A stretch of 64,000 nucleotides of DNA from an uncultured Desulfatiglans sp. (GCA_900498135.1 LR026961.1:2154693-2218692), one strand, 5' to 3'; counted from the stretch's first letter, positions 52,800 to 61,925 are shown. Notes: a model not told the origin generated them from the sequence alone. A program made the numbers and translations.

Positions 52800-53567
52800 T
52801 CAAAGCCTCAACAGCAGTAAATCCGAGCCAAGCGTGAGCTCTCCACTATACGCCCGCCGGCACTCTCCTGCAATGTCTGTTTTGAGGCACTCCGGATAAA
52901 AATGGGTCAGCACCAGATGCCGGGCGCCGGATTGTTCCGCAATACGAGCGGCTGAGGAAGGGGTCAGGTGCCCGGGTACAGGCGAATGGTCTGGAAAGGC
53001 GCATTCGAGGATGAGAATATCGGCATCCTGCGCAAGGTGCACGATCTCGTCACAATAGTCTGTATCGCCTGAATATACGAGGATCTTCCCGTCCGAGGAG
53101 CGCAAGCGATAACTGATTCCCTGCCCAGAGTGGCGGGTGCATGCGGTCGATATCTCCAGCGACCCGATGGCCAGGACTCCATCATTTTCAGGGCGGATTT
53201 CCCTGACCGATACGTATTCATGCGATCCTAATGCAGAGCCCGCGTAAGCTGCTTCGAGGTGAGAGAGCATGTCCACCAGGCCGAACGGGCCGGCGAGGAC
53301 CATTCGAGTTCTGAAGGCGGCAAAGGACGGGTTGCGCAAGGCGAAGAGAAGCGGAACCAGATCGGCGCAGTGGTCCGGGTGGAAATGGGTTAGAAACACC
53401 CCTCGCAGAGCGGTCAAGGGCAGGCCGGCTCTGGCCATTTGCCGAAGCGTGCCCGGTCCGAGATCGAGACAGAAAAGGTGGCCGGCCTCGCGGACGGCAA
53501 TGGCTGGGGATGCGCGATCGGATAACGGCAGGGCGGTGCCCGTGCCCAGGAGGATAATATCCATCAT
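52800..53567 (-). CDS. RNase Z-like metallo-beta-lactamase protein
   Basis: About 255 residues. Motifs are ILLGTGTALPLSDRASPA, LDLGPGTLRQM, FLTHFHPDHCADL (zinc motif HxHxDH), TRHSGQGISYRL, LVYSGDTDYCDEIV, LECAFPDHSPVPGHLTP and LVLTHFYPE. This is the short RNase Z/ElaC-like group, though the exosite of true RNase Z was not identified, so tRNA 3' processing is only one option. The start lies within the codons ATGATG at 53567. It precedes the MoeA-like gene on the same strand. Confidence 0.85.
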   Translation of the reverse strand: MMDIILLGTGTALPLSDRASPAIAVREAGHLFCLDLGPGTLRQMARAGLPLTALRGVFLTHFHPDHCADLVPLLFALRNPSFAAFRTRMVLAGPFGLVDMLSHLEAAYAGSALGSHEYVSVREIRPENDGVLAIGSLEISTACTRHSGQGISYRLRSSDGKILVYSGDTDYCDEIVHLAQDADILILECAFPDHSPVPGHLTPSSAARIAEQSGARHLVLTHFYPECLKTDIAGECRRAYSGELTLGSDLLLLRL

Positions 53568-54187
53568 CGGTTTGCAGTCCAAATGTTTCAGGTTGGTGAT
53601 GCTACAGCTTCTCTACGGACACGGCCTGGGATGCCCTTCGGTGCGGATGCGAGGGGGTGTGGCGTTCCCCTGTTTACGAGGCTTATGCCGGTGCCCCGTC
53701 CGGAGAAACAAGAGATGCCGGCCGGAATCCGGACCACTGGAGACTGCCGAAAAAGGGTGGCCGAGCGGCCGGAAGGGTGATCCATACCCACTCTGACCCA
53801 AAAAAGAGGCACGATGACGAGGCCGAGTCCCCGGACCGCACGGAGGCATCTTATCCGTGAATCGGTTCCCGGTCAATCTTTGACGAATCCGCGAAACATG
53901 CCCAGTCAGGCGCACTTGACAGAGTGTAAGAAAACCTGACACCTTTCAATGTCGATCCGGTTTATTCTTTCTGCTGGTGGGATGCACGGATCGATAGTGC
54001 TCTCGACAGGTTGCCCCTTTTCGCTTTCAATGGCGGGGGCTGGCATGTTTCTTGTTTGAAGAAGATGTATTGTGGAGGTAGGACTGGAATGTCCGTTGGG
54101 GCCCCTTGATCAAAATCGAGATATTTATCTTTAGAAATTAGTATGTTATTCAAAGTCTCCGAATAGAAAACATCAAGCGCGACGATG

Positions 54188-54224
54188 AAAGGGCCTGCGA
54201 GCGGGAATGCCCGCCGGCCCCTTT
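54188..54224. terminator. GC-rich hairpin before the apr promoter
   Basis: AAAGGGCC and GGCCCCTTT flank an inner GCGGG/CCCGC stem with loop AATG. There is no long T-run, so its role as a terminator is uncertain; it sits just before the apr promoter. Confidence 0.45.
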
Positions 54225-54244
54225 CCTGGCCGGCTCATTTTTAC

Positions 54245-54272
54245 TTGACACCACAGGAAATTTATATATAAA
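54245..54272 (+). promoter_or_regulatory. Strong promoter for the apr-qmo operon
   Basis: TTGACA (54245-54250), 16-base spacer, TATAAA (54267-54272) in an AT-rich stretch. This is the best sigma70-type match in the window. It gives a long leader (about 510 bases) to aprB. Confidence 0.65.
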
Positions 54273-54784
54273 AGGGTGCTTGTTACAAAAAGCACAAAGT
54301 ATCGGGGAGAAATCCTGGCACGGGAGGCTTTTTGGGTTGATGGATTGAGAATAGGGGCGGCAGGGTTGCCGATGTCTGTAAAACATGAGGCAAACCGGGC
54401 TTTTGCCCTCGCGAGTGCGGCGGTGGAGGTGCTCAGCCAGGCCACCGCCGGAGAAGGAGGACCGGGTACCGTTCCTGTGCGGTTTACGACGCTGCTCCCT
54501 GCTGGTTCGCTCGATGGCAAGGCGCTGAGTTTCTGCTTGTGCACAAGGCGCCCTTGGAAGGGCTATAGGAAGAGCGGGGAAATCCGGAATGAATCGGGAA
54601 GTGTCGAAGCTGCGGGGGCGAGGCTTGTCTACCTGAAATCGACACCGGTTCCTGGGCCTTGATTGCTTGAGATCGCAGTCTAGAGAAAGATCGTATTCAA
54701 GAGAAAGGAGGTGGCATTCACAACTTTTGTAAACACCCTTGTCTTTGTAGAATCCATTCATTTGTCTATCAGGAGGTGTAGATA

Positions 54785-55222
54785 ATGCCAAGTTATGTGA
54801 TCACTGAGAAATGTGACGGTTGCAAAGGGCAGGACAAGACCGCTTGCATGTATATTTGCCCGAACGACCTAATGGTGTTGGATAAGGAAAAGATGAAGGC
54901 ATATAACAGGGACCCAATGATGTGCTGGGAATGCCAGTGCTGCGTCAAGATCTGCCCGCAGCAGGCGATGGACGTGCGCGGCTATGCCGACTTTATTCCG
55001 ATGGGTGCCAGCGTTGTGCCTCTGCGTGGTTCGCAGGATATCATGTGGACGGTCAAATTCCGCGACGGCAGCCTGAAGCGCTTCAAGTTCCCCATCCGGA
55101 CGACCGAAGAAGGGACCGCGGATCCGTTGGGCGGCTTTGCTGCGCACGACGACCTGAACAGCCCGGCCCTGGCCACCGAACCGGCATCATTGGGACTGAA
55201 GGAAGTCCCCACAATAAAGTAG
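54785..55222 (+). CDS. aprB: Adenylylsulfate reductase beta subunit
   Basis: The 145-residue ferredoxin-like subunit carries two [4Fe-4S] clusters that feed electrons to AprA. The Cys motifs are CDGCKGQDKTACMYICPN and CWECQCCVKICPQQAMD, and the Trp/Pro-rich tail (GASVVPLRGSQDIMWTVKF) wraps AprA. AGGAGGTG precedes ATG 54785. It is 17 bases from aprA. Normal length. Confidence 0.97.
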   Translation: MPSYVITEKCDGCKGQDKTACMYICPNDLMVLDKEKMKAYNRDPMMCWECQCCVKICPQQAMDVRGYADFIPMGASVVPLRGSQDIMWTVKFRDGSLKRFKFPIRTTEEGTADPLGGFAAHDDLNSPALATEPASLGLKEVPTIK

Positions 55223-55239
55223 TTTAAGGAGGGTAAGTT

Positions 55240-57123
55240 ATGGCAAATTTTCAGACTGTTGAAGTGAGTACCGACCTCCTGATCGTTGGTGGGGGATTTG
55301 CAGCTTGTGGCGCCGCCACCGAGGCGGCCTATTGGGCCAAGAAAAAAGGCTTGAAGGTGACGTTGGTCGACAAGGCTGCTCTGGATCGGTCCGGCGCCGT
55401 GGCGATGGGCCTCTCCGCCATCAACCAGTATGTCGGCGTCAAAGACGGCGAGAATACCTGCGAAGACTATGTACGTTATGTCCGCCAGGACCTGATGGGA
55501 ATCTCCCGCGAAGACCTGGTTTTCAATATTGCCCGTCACGTCGACTCCACCGTGCACCTTTTCGAGAAGTGGGGCCTCAAGATCTGGACGGACGAGGCCG
55601 GCAAGTATGTCCATGAAGGCCGCTGGCAGCTCATGATCAACGGTGAATCCTACAAGATCATCATCGCTGAAGCAGCCAAGAACGCCCTGAAGGAAGCGGG
55701 CGGCGAGATCTACGAGCGCGTTTTCATCGTCGAGCCGCTGGTGGAAAACAACAAGATCGTGGGAGCCGTAGGCTTCAGCACCCGTGAAGAGAAATTCTAC
55801 ATCTTCAAGGCGAAGGCGGTCATCTGCGCCATGGGCGGTGCGGTCCACGTGTTCCGTCCCCGGTCCGTCGGCGAGGGCTTCGGCCGCTCCTGGTATCCGC
55901 CGTTCAACACCGGCTCCAGCGCCTATTTCACCCTGAAGGCCGGCGCCGAGATGACCTGCCAGGAAGTACGCTTCATCCCCGTTCGTTTCAAGGATGCCTA
56001 CGGTCCGGTCGGCGCCTGGTTCCTGCTGTTCAAATCCAGGGCCGTCAGCGCTGAAGGCGGCGAGTATATGGCCGTCCGCAAGGACGAGCTCCAGAACTGG
56101 GCCCCCTACGGCCTGGCCAAACCCATCCCGGCCAACCTGAGAAACTATCTCGGCATGCTGGATGTGGACGCCGGCCTCGGCCCCCTGTACATGGAGACGG
56201 CAGAAGCCATCGGCAAGATTGCGGATGCTTACAAAGACGACCCGAAGGCCTTCAAGAAGAAGATGAAGGAACTCGAGGCGGAAGCCTGGGAAGACTTCCT
56301 GGATATGACCATCTCGCAGGCGCACCTCTGGGCCTCCCAGAACGTGAAGCCTGAAGAGAAGCACTCCGAGATCGCGGCCTGCGAGCCGTACTTCATCGGC
56401 TCCCACTCCGGCGCCTCCGGTGCCTGGGTCAGCGGTCCCGAGGATATGAACACCCCCTACAAATGGGGTTATCCCAACATGACCACGGTGGAAGGTCTGT
56501 TTGCGGCCGGCGACGCCTCCGGGGCCTCCAGCCACAAATTCTCCTCCGGTTCGCATGCTGAAGGCCGGATTGCCGGCAAGGCTGCGATCAAGTATATCGT
56601 GGAGAAGGGCGCCGAGCCCAAGGTCGATGCCGGCAAGGTGGATGCACTGAAGGCCAAGATCCTGGCCCCGTTGGACACCTATGCAGCGCACTGCAAAGAG
56701 ACCACAGCCCCCGAGATCAACCCCAATTACATCCTGCCCCTGCAGTTCATGCATCGTCTCCAGAAGATCATGGACGAATACGCAGGTGGTGTGACCGCGG
56801 CCTTCAAGACCAGCAAGTCGAACCTGCTGCGGGCCGAGGAACTCTTCGTCTTCCTGAAGGAAGATGCAGAGAAATTGGGTGCTGCGGATATCTATCAGCT
56901 CGAAAGATGCTGGGAAAACGTCCACAGAATGTGGCAGGGTGACGCCCACGTCCGGACCATGCTCTTCCGCGAGGAGACCCGGTGGCCGGGCTACTACTTC
57001 AGGGCTGACACCCCGAAGATGGACGAGAAGAACTGGCATTGTTTCGCCAACTGCCGCTTCGATCCCGCTAAGGGTGAATGGGAAATGATGAAGCGCGACG
57101 TGTGGAACATTCCCGGTGTATAA
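55240..57123 (+). CDS. aprA: Adenylylsulfate reductase alpha subunit
   Basis: The 627-residue FAD subunit reduces APS to sulfite and AMP. FAD motif: DLLIVGGGFAACGAATEAAYW. DRSGAVAMGLSAINQY and the active-site neighbourhood LFEKWGLKIW are present. The His/Arg substrate residues lie in EVRFIPVRFKDAYGPVGAW and GSHAEGRIAGKAA. The C-terminal part is rich in Trp/Arg (RWPGYYFRADTPKMDEKNWHCF). Length and motifs are complete. AAGGAGG precedes ATG 55240. A terminator follows before qmoA. Confidence 0.97.
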   Translation: MANFQTVEVSTDLLIVGGGFAACGAATEAAYWAKKKGLKVTLVDKAALDRSGAVAMGLSAINQYVGVKDGENTCEDYVRYVRQDLMGISREDLVFNIARHVDSTVHLFEKWGLKIWTDEAGKYVHEGRWQLMINGESYKIIIAEAAKNALKEAGGEIYERVFIVEPLVENNKIVGAVGFSTREEKFYIFKAKAVICAMGGAVHVFRPRSVGEGFGRSWYPPFNTGSSAYFTLKAGAEMTCQEVRFIPVRFKDAYGPVGAWFLLFKSRAVSAEGGEYMAVRKDELQNWAPYGLAKPIPANLRNYLGMLDVDAGLGPLYMETAEAIGKIADAYKDDPKAFKKKMKELEAEAWEDFLDMTISQAHLWASQNVKPEEKHSEIAACEPYFIGSHSGASGAWVSGPEDMNTPYKWGYPNMTTVEGLFAAGDASGASSHKFSSGSHAEGRIAGKAAIKYIVEKGAEPKVDAGKVDALKAKILAPLDTYAAHCKETTAPEINPNYILPLQFMHRLQKIMDEYAGGVTAAFKTSKSNLLRAEELFVFLKEDAEKLGAADIYQLERCWENVHRMWQGDAHVRTMLFREETRWPGYYFRADTPKMDEKNWHCFANCRFDPAKGEWEMMKRDVWNIPGV

Positions 57124-57138
57124 TGGTTGACCGTTGAG

Positions 57139-57174
57139 AAAATGCTCCAGGCATTTCAGTTGCCTGGAGCATTT
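57139..57174 (+). terminator. Hairpin terminator after aprA
   Basis: A perfect 14-bp stem (AAATGCTCCAGGCA/TGCCTGGAGCATTT) with a 7-base loop, 16 bases after the aprA stop. The T-run is short (ATTT), so read-through into qmo is plausible. Confidence 0.75.
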
Positions 57175-57412
57175 CCGTCATGGAACTCCTTTGCGTTGTC
57201 TCCCGAAGGACTTAATCCGGCCGACTAGGAAAGCAGCGCGCATGCTGGTGGTTGCTCTCCATAAATACAACGAATAGAAGCGTATTTGGTCGATGGGCAT
57301 TCCGCTGACCGGAAAACGGGGGCATCGGATGCATATGGACGAAGTACGCTTTTTGTATGGACGGGCATACAGCACGATGAGATGATGCAAAAATTCAACC
57401 CTGGAGGATACA

Positions 57413-57466
57413 ATGGCAGATGTACAAACGACAAACCAGAGCATATTAGTGGTTGGCGGCGGCATC
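57413..57466 (+). pseudogene. qmoA start remnant (second allele)
   Basis: An ATG with its own CTGGAGGATA Shine-Dalgarno opens 18 codons identical in protein to the start of QmoA (ADVQTTNQSILVVGGG). It then runs into inverted sequence and stops at TAG. Its DNA differs from the intact qmoA at several silent sites, so it is a separate allele and not an exact duplication. Confidence 0.8.
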
Positions 57467-57553
57467 TGCCATCGTATCCTCCAGGGTTAGATTAATATAA
57501 GGTATAAGGTATACCTTATATTAATCTAACCCTGGAGGATACGATGGCAGATG
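57463..57553. repeat. Perfect 44-bp inverted repeat covering the qmoA start
   Basis: Arms 57463-57506 and 57510-57553 are perfectly complementary, with a 3-base loop AGG. The right arm contains the qmoA Shine-Dalgarno (CTGGAGG) and its first codons. The hairpin would bury the translation start if transcribed through. Confidence 0.9.
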
Positions 57554-58812
57554 TACAAACGACAAACCAGAGCATATTGGTTGTGGGCGGAGGCATGAGC
57601 GGGATCACGGCCGCCCTCGAAGCAGCGGAAGCAGGGTATGATGTGGTCTTGGTCGAAAAGAGGCCGTACCTGGGTGGCCGTGTAGCCCAACTGTATGAAT
57701 ATTTCCCGAAGCTGTGCCCCCCGAACTGCGGTCTGGAGATCAATTTCCGGCGGTTGAAGGCGAATCCGCGGGTCCGTTTTTTTACCATGGCCGAGGTTAG
57801 CAAGATCAGCGGGAAAGAGGGGGATTATGATGTGACGGTCACCCTGAAGCCCCGTTACGTCAACGAGAAATGCACCTGCTGTGGGAAGTGCGCCGAGGTT
57901 TGCGAGAGGGAGATCGACAATCCTTTCAATTACGGGATGGACAAAATGAAAGCGGCGTACCTGCCGCACGATTTCGCTTTCCCGATGCGATACGTCCTCG
58001 ATCCGTCCATCGTGAAGAACGAAGAAGGGGAAAAATGCAAAGAGGCCTGCGCCTATGACGCGATCGATCTGGATATGCAGGAAACCAGCTTCGATCTGAA
58101 AGCGGGAGCCATCGTCTGGGCCGGCGGATGGGATCCCTACGATGCCTCGAAGATCGAATATTATGGTTATGGAACCTACAGGAACGTCATCACGAATGTC
58201 ATGATGGAGCGGCTGGCCTCCCTGGAAGGGCCGACCGCCGGCCGGATCCTGAGGCCGTCGGACGGAAAGCCGGCGAAGAACGTGGCCTTCATCCAGTGCG
58301 CCGGTTCGCGGGACGAAAATCACCTCGCCTACTGTTCCGGCATCTGCTGTCTTGCCTCCATGAAGCAGGCGAGCTATCTGAGGGAGAAGGACCCTGAATC
58401 CGCGGCGACGATCTTTTTCATCGACATCCGTGCCCTGGATCGTTTGGAGGATTTCTATACACGGGTCAAGCAGGATGAAAAGGTCAGCTTTGTGAAGAGC
58501 AAGATCGCTGTGATCACCGAGGACGAAGAGACAGGAGATCTCCTGCTCGAAGGTGAGAACACCCAGACAGGCGAGCAGATCCGTATGCGATTCGATCTGG
58601 TGATCCTTGCCACAGGGATGGTTCCGAATCGGATGAGCGCCGATGTGACCGGGGATATTTCCTGGAACGAATATGGTTTCTTTGCCTGTGACCCCGGAAA
58701 GCCCGGAATCTACGGCGCCGGGTGTGCTCGAAGACCCACTGATGTCGCTTCCTGTGTGCAGGACGCCACAGCCTCAGCCCTGAAGGCCATTCAATCAATC
58801 GCGAGGAGGTAA
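57544..58812 (+). CDS. qmoA: Quinone-interacting membrane-bound oxidoreductase subunit A (HdrA-like)
   Basis: The 422-residue HdrA-type flavoprotein has FAD motif SILVVGGGMSGITAALEAAEAGYDVVLVEKRPYLGGRVAQL. CPPNCGLEI is conserved in QmoA. A single [4Fe-4S]-type motif region (CTCCGKCAEVCEREIDNPFNYG) is followed by VGC-type segments ending VASCVQDATASALKAIQ. It passes electrons toward AprBA. It is 4 bases before qmoB. The start codon lies inside the 44-bp inverted repeat. Length is normal. Confidence 0.94.
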   Translation: MADVQTTNQSILVVGGGMSGITAALEAAEAGYDVVLVEKRPYLGGRVAQLYEYFPKLCPPNCGLEINFRRLKANPRVRFFTMAEVSKISGKEGDYDVTVTLKPRYVNEKCTCCGKCAEVCEREIDNPFNYGMDKMKAAYLPHDFAFPMRYVLDPSIVKNEEGEKCKEACAYDAIDLDMQETSFDLKAGAIVWAGGWDPYDASKIEYYGYGTYRNVITNVMMERLASLEGPTAGRILRPSDGKPAKNVAFIQCAGSRDENHLAYCSGICCLASMKQASYLREKDPESAATIFFIDIRALDRLEDFYTRVKQDEKVSFVKSKIAVITEDEETGDLLLEGENTQTGEQIRMRFDLVILATGMVPNRMSADVTGDISWNEYGFFACDPGKPGIYGAGCARRPTDVASCVQDATASALKAIQSIARR

Positions 58813-58816
58813 CCCG

Positions 58817-60934
58817 ATGGACAAGAAGACAGTCGTATATATATGCACAGGATGCGGCATTGGCGACGCCGTGAATGTGGATCAGTTGAAGGAGGTCGTT
58901 GACGAAGACTTCAGCCTGCCCTGCAAGGATCATCCGTTCCTTTGCGGACCGGAAGGGGTGGCGATGCTGAAGCAGGACATGGAGAGCGAAGGGGTCAACA
59001 CCTTTGTGATTGCAGCCTGTTCGGGACGTGTGAACTATGATGTATTCAACCTTGGGCCTGAAACGATCGTCGAGCGCGTGAACCTGAGGGAACAGGTGGC
59101 CTGGAGCATGCCGCCGCAGGATGAAGATACGCAGATGCTGGCTGAGGATAACCTGCGCATAGCCTGTGCCAAGGTAAAGGATACGAAGCTGCCTGAAGCC
59201 TTTAAGGCCGAAGAAGAATATTCGAAGGATATACTGGTGGTTGGCGGCGGTCTGGCCGGGTTGACAGCTGCCCTCGAGACTGCCAAGGCAGGGTACAACG
59301 CCGTTCTGGTCGAGAAAGAGGCGACCCTGGGAGGGTGGCTGGCCCGGAACAAGAAGCGGATCACCATGCCCTACAAGGAACTTACCGACATCGGCATCGA
59401 GGACTTGGTGTCCGCTGTGACGGGGAACTCGAAGATCAAGGTGTACACCTCGGCGAGCGTCGAGAAGGTCGAAGGGGGGCCGGGACTCTTTTCTGTCGCG
59501 ATCAAGGCTGACGGCAATGCCGTAACGGAGCGGATCGGCGCCATAGTACAGGCCAACGGCTGGGTCCCGTACGATGCGAACAAGCTGGGCCATCTGGGAT
59601 ACGGCAAGTTCAAAGACGTCGTGACCAATGTCGAATTCGAGTTGATGGCGGCGGGCGGGAAGATCGCACGGCCGTCCGACGGAAAAGAGGTCAAGAATAC
59701 GCTGTTCATCCAGTGCGCCGGGTCGCGTGATCCCGAGCATCTGCCTTACTGCTCGTCCGTATGCTGTATGGTATCCCTCAAGCAGGCGACCTACCTCAAA
59801 GAGCAGGATCCCGAAGCGGTTAATTACATTCTTTACAAGGACATGCGGACGGTCGGCCAGGCCGAGGATTTTTACCGGAAAGCCCAGAACGACGGGAATG
59901 TCTTTATCCGTGGCAGTGTTCAGGAGGTTGGAGAATCGGGCGGCAAGTTGTTCGTAGAGGCCGATGACGAACTTCTGGCGGAAAGGATCAGGATCGAGGA
60001 CATCGACCTGGTGGTTCTCGCTGTCGGAATGGTGCCCGCCACCAAGCCGCTGCAGACCCCGCGGATCAAAGCGCCGCAGGATGCACCGGACAAGGATGAA
60101 GAAGGGATGATAGAGGTGAAGCCCGATTCCGGTTTCTTCGCTACGCCCGCTTTGAGGCTTGCCTATCGCCAGGGACCTGAATTGCCGACGCTCAAGTACG
60201 GCTTCCCGGATTCGCACTTTATCTGTTTCCCGTATGAAAGCAGACGGACAGGGATCTATGCGACCGGCTGTGTGCGGAAGCCTATGGAAACCGCTAAAGT
60301 GGTCGACGACGCGGTGGGTGCGGCCATGAAGGCGATCCAGTGCTGCGAGGCGACCGCCAACGGAATAGCCGTGCATCCACGGGCCGGTGATATGAGCTAT
60401 CCTGAGTTCAACATGAATCGGTGTACGCAGTGTAAACGGTGTACGGAAGAGTGTCCCTTCGGGGCTATCAACGAGGATGAAAAGGGGAACCCGCTGCCCA
60501 ACCCCACGCGCTGCCGCCGATGCGGCGTGTGCATGGGTGCCTGTCCCGAGCGGATCATTTCTTTCAAGAACTACTCGGTGCCGATGATCGGCAACATGAT
60601 CAAAGCCATTCATGTGCCCGAAGAAGACGAGGAGAAGCCCAGAGTGGTGGCGCTCATCTGTGAGAACGACGCCTATCCCGCGCTGGATATGGCCGGCATC
60701 AAACGGATGAAGTGGAGCCCCTATGTCCGTTTCATTCCGGTCCGGTGCCTCGGTTCGGTCAATCTGGTATGGGTCGCCGACGCACTTTCACGGGGGATCG
60801 ATGGTCTGCTGCTTTTCGGGTGCCGGCACGGTGACGACTATCAGTGCCACTTTGTTAAGGGCAGTGAACTCGCCAATACCAGATTGAGCAAGGTATCAGA
60901 GACCCGTCACAGTCTGTTATACCAACCTCGATAA
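58817..60934 (+). CDS. qmoB: QmoB (HdrA-like plus MvhD domain), aberrant C-terminus
   Basis: 705 residues as read. N-terminal region KTVVYICTGCGIGDAV, then an HdrA-like FAD domain (ILVVGGGLAGLTAALETAKAGYNAVLVEKEATLGGWLARN). Two [4Fe-4S] clusters lie in CTQCKRCTEECPFGAI and CRRCGVCMGACPERI, and a MvhD-like domain is near the end (LICENDAYPALDMAGIKRMKW, LLLFGCRHGDDYQCHF). The protein then ends with a foreign tail (RHSLLYQPR) where the frame enters an inverted repeat. The proper C-terminus occurs as a separate remnant at 61008-61244. QmoB function is probably impaired unless the junction is an assembly error. Confidence 0.88.
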   Translation: MDKKTVVYICTGCGIGDAVNVDQLKEVVDEDFSLPCKDHPFLCGPEGVAMLKQDMESEGVNTFVIAACSGRVNYDVFNLGPETIVERVNLREQVAWSMPPQDEDTQMLAEDNLRIACAKVKDTKLPEAFKAEEEYSKDILVVGGGLAGLTAALETAKAGYNAVLVEKEATLGGWLARNKKRITMPYKELTDIGIEDLVSAVTGNSKIKVYTSASVEKVEGGPGLFSVAIKADGNAVTERIGAIVQANGWVPYDANKLGHLGYGKFKDVVTNVEFELMAAGGKIARPSDGKEVKNTLFIQCAGSRDPEHLPYCSSVCCMVSLKQATYLKEQDPEAVNYILYKDMRTVGQAEDFYRKAQNDGNVFIRGSVQEVGESGGKLFVEADDELLAERIRIEDIDLVVLAVGMVPATKPLQTPRIKAPQDAPDKDEEGMIEVKPDSGFFATPALRLAYRQGPELPTLKYGFPDSHFICFPYESRRTGIYATGCVRKPMETAKVVDDAVGAAMKAIQCCEATANGIAVHPRAGDMSYPEFNMNRCTQCKRCTEECPFGAINEDEKGNPLPNPTRCRRCGVCMGACPERIISFKNYSVPMIGNMIKAIHVPEEDEEKPRVVALICENDAYPALDMAGIKRMKWSPYVRFIPVRCLGSVNLVWVADALSRGIDGLLLFGCRHGDDYQCHFVKGSELANTRLSKVSETRHSLLYQPR

Positions 60935-61004
60935 ACTTCACCCTGTCGGATTCCAGCGACAGTCTGTCCAGGGTCTCTGATACCTTGCTCAATCTGGTAT
61001 TGGC
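60872..61004. repeat. Inverted duplication of the qmoB 3' end
   Basis: The 34-base arms 60872-60905 and 60971-61004 are perfectly complementary. The 65-base spacer contains the antisense continuation of a qmoB allele (antisense protein text LDRLSLESDRVKFIEVGI). The direct 9-base repeat ACAGTCTGT occurs on both sides of the spacer. Confidence 0.85.
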
Positions 61005-61007
61005 CAC

Positions 61008-61244
61008 CTCTTTATCGGTTGCAACCATGGGGACGACTATCAGTGCCACTTCATCAAGGGCAGTGAGCTTGCCAACACCCGGCTCGGAAAGGTTTCAGAG
61101 ACCCTGGACCGCCTGGCGCTCGAATCCGATCGTGTGAAATTCGTTGAAGTGGGGATCTCGGACTACCACAAGATCCCTCAGATCATCAGCGAGTTCATGG
61201 AGACGATCGAGTCGGTCGGACCGAACCCTTATAAAGGCTGGTAG
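61008..61244 (+). pseudogene. qmoB C-terminal remnant (second allele)
   Basis: The open frame reads LFIGCNHGDDYQCHFIKGS, then LGKVSETLDRLALESDRVKF, then SDYHKIPQIISEFMETIESV, and ends at TAG. This is the correct QmoB/MvhD C-terminus in normal orientation. It lacks the upstream 600 codons. The first 30 codons duplicate, with differences, the end of the qmoB above. Confidence 0.85.
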
Positions 61245-61310
61245 GCGTGAAGAAGGTGAAAAGGCAGATCATCTGAAACCCTCACACTCTCCAGCAGGAA
61301 GAGGTTGTTT

Positions 61311-61925
61311 ATGGGAAAGAACGAAAACAAGGGAGGGGGTCAACCGGTGGCTTACAACACATCGTTTGCTGAAGAGGTCTTTCGGAATGTCGACTTCGGC
61401 GATGAGATCAAGATGTGCATGCAATGTGGTGTGTGTGCGGCATCCTGTCCGCTGAGCCTCAAAATGGACTTTTCGCCCCGCAAGATCTTCACGTTGATCC
61501 GTGCGGGTAAGCGTGAGGAAGTTCTGGGCAGCCAAGCCATCATGTTGTGCACCTCCTGCTATTCGTGCAAGGTTCGATGCCCGAGGAAGATTCCGGTTGT
61601 TGATGTGATGCACGGGTTGGCCAATTATGCCCTGCGCCAGGGTTTCGTCCCCCGCAAGAACACATCTGTTTTTGGCAGCGAGTTCTGGCGGCAGATCTAT
61701 AAATTGGGTCGTATCGACGAAAAGGACCTCTCACGGCGTTATTTCTTCGCCGATGGACTCGTCCCTGGCATCAAGAACAGTCTGGAAATGATGGATATGG
61801 GGCTTCAGATGCTTCTGCACAAGCGCATGAAGCTCTTGCCCGAGCGTCCGATCAAGGGGATCAAGGCCCTGCGAAGGATGCTGGACAAGGCCGAGCAGAT
61901 GGGGAAAGGAGGTGCGCGGGCATGA
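61311..61925 (+). CDS. hdrC: HdrC-like heterodisulfide-reductase subunit
   Basis: About 204 residues with two [4Fe-4S] motifs (CMQCGVCAASCPLSLKM and CTSCYSCKVRCPRKIPVVDVM), as in HdrC and in the N-terminal part of QmoC. It lacks the membrane cytochrome domain of QmoC. ATG 61311 with GGAAGAGG upstream is preferred to a TTG two codons earlier. Its stop overlaps the start of the HdrB-like gene (ATGA). Together they replace QmoC in this operon. Confidence 0.9.
   Translation: MGKNENKGGGQPVAYNTSFAEEVFRNVDFGDEIKMCMQCGVCAASCPLSLKMDFSPRKIFTLIRAGKREEVLGSQAIMLCTSCYSCKVRCPRKIPVVDVMHGLANYALRQGFVPRKNTSVFGSEFWRQIYKLGRIDEKDLSRRYFFADGLVPGIKNSLEMMDMGLQMLLHKRMKLLPERPIKGIKALRRMLDKAEQMGKGGARA

Larger units (their letters stand above)
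53568..54784. other. 1.2-kb intergenic region upstream of aprBA
   Basis: No gene is convincing. It holds the hairpin at 54188-54224, the strong promoter at 54245-54272 and a leader of about 510 bases before aprB. Near the aprB start a second possible -10 (TAGAAT, 54749-54754) preceded by TTGTAA gives a proximal promoter option. Open frames in the leader lack motifs and good starts. Confidence 0.45.

Noticed and set aside
54276-54662. A 128-codon frame in the apr leader
   Set aside because: Its start would coincide with the predicted transcription start, it lacks a ribosome-binding site and its sequence resembles nothing known.
54982-57039. A 685-codon minus-strand frame opposite aprA
   Set aside because: It is a codon-bias shadow of aprA, with no domain or start site; aprA motifs on the plus strand are complete.
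57463-57553. The 44-bp inverted repeat as an ordinary terminator
   Set aside because: It has no T-run, contains the qmoA ribosome-binding site and start codon, and is joined to a duplicate allele; a rearrangement or assembly joint explains it better.
58514-60613. A 699-codon minus-strand frame opposite qmoA/qmoB
   Set aside because: It is antisense to clear FAD and Fe-S motifs of QmoA and QmoB and has no recognisable content.
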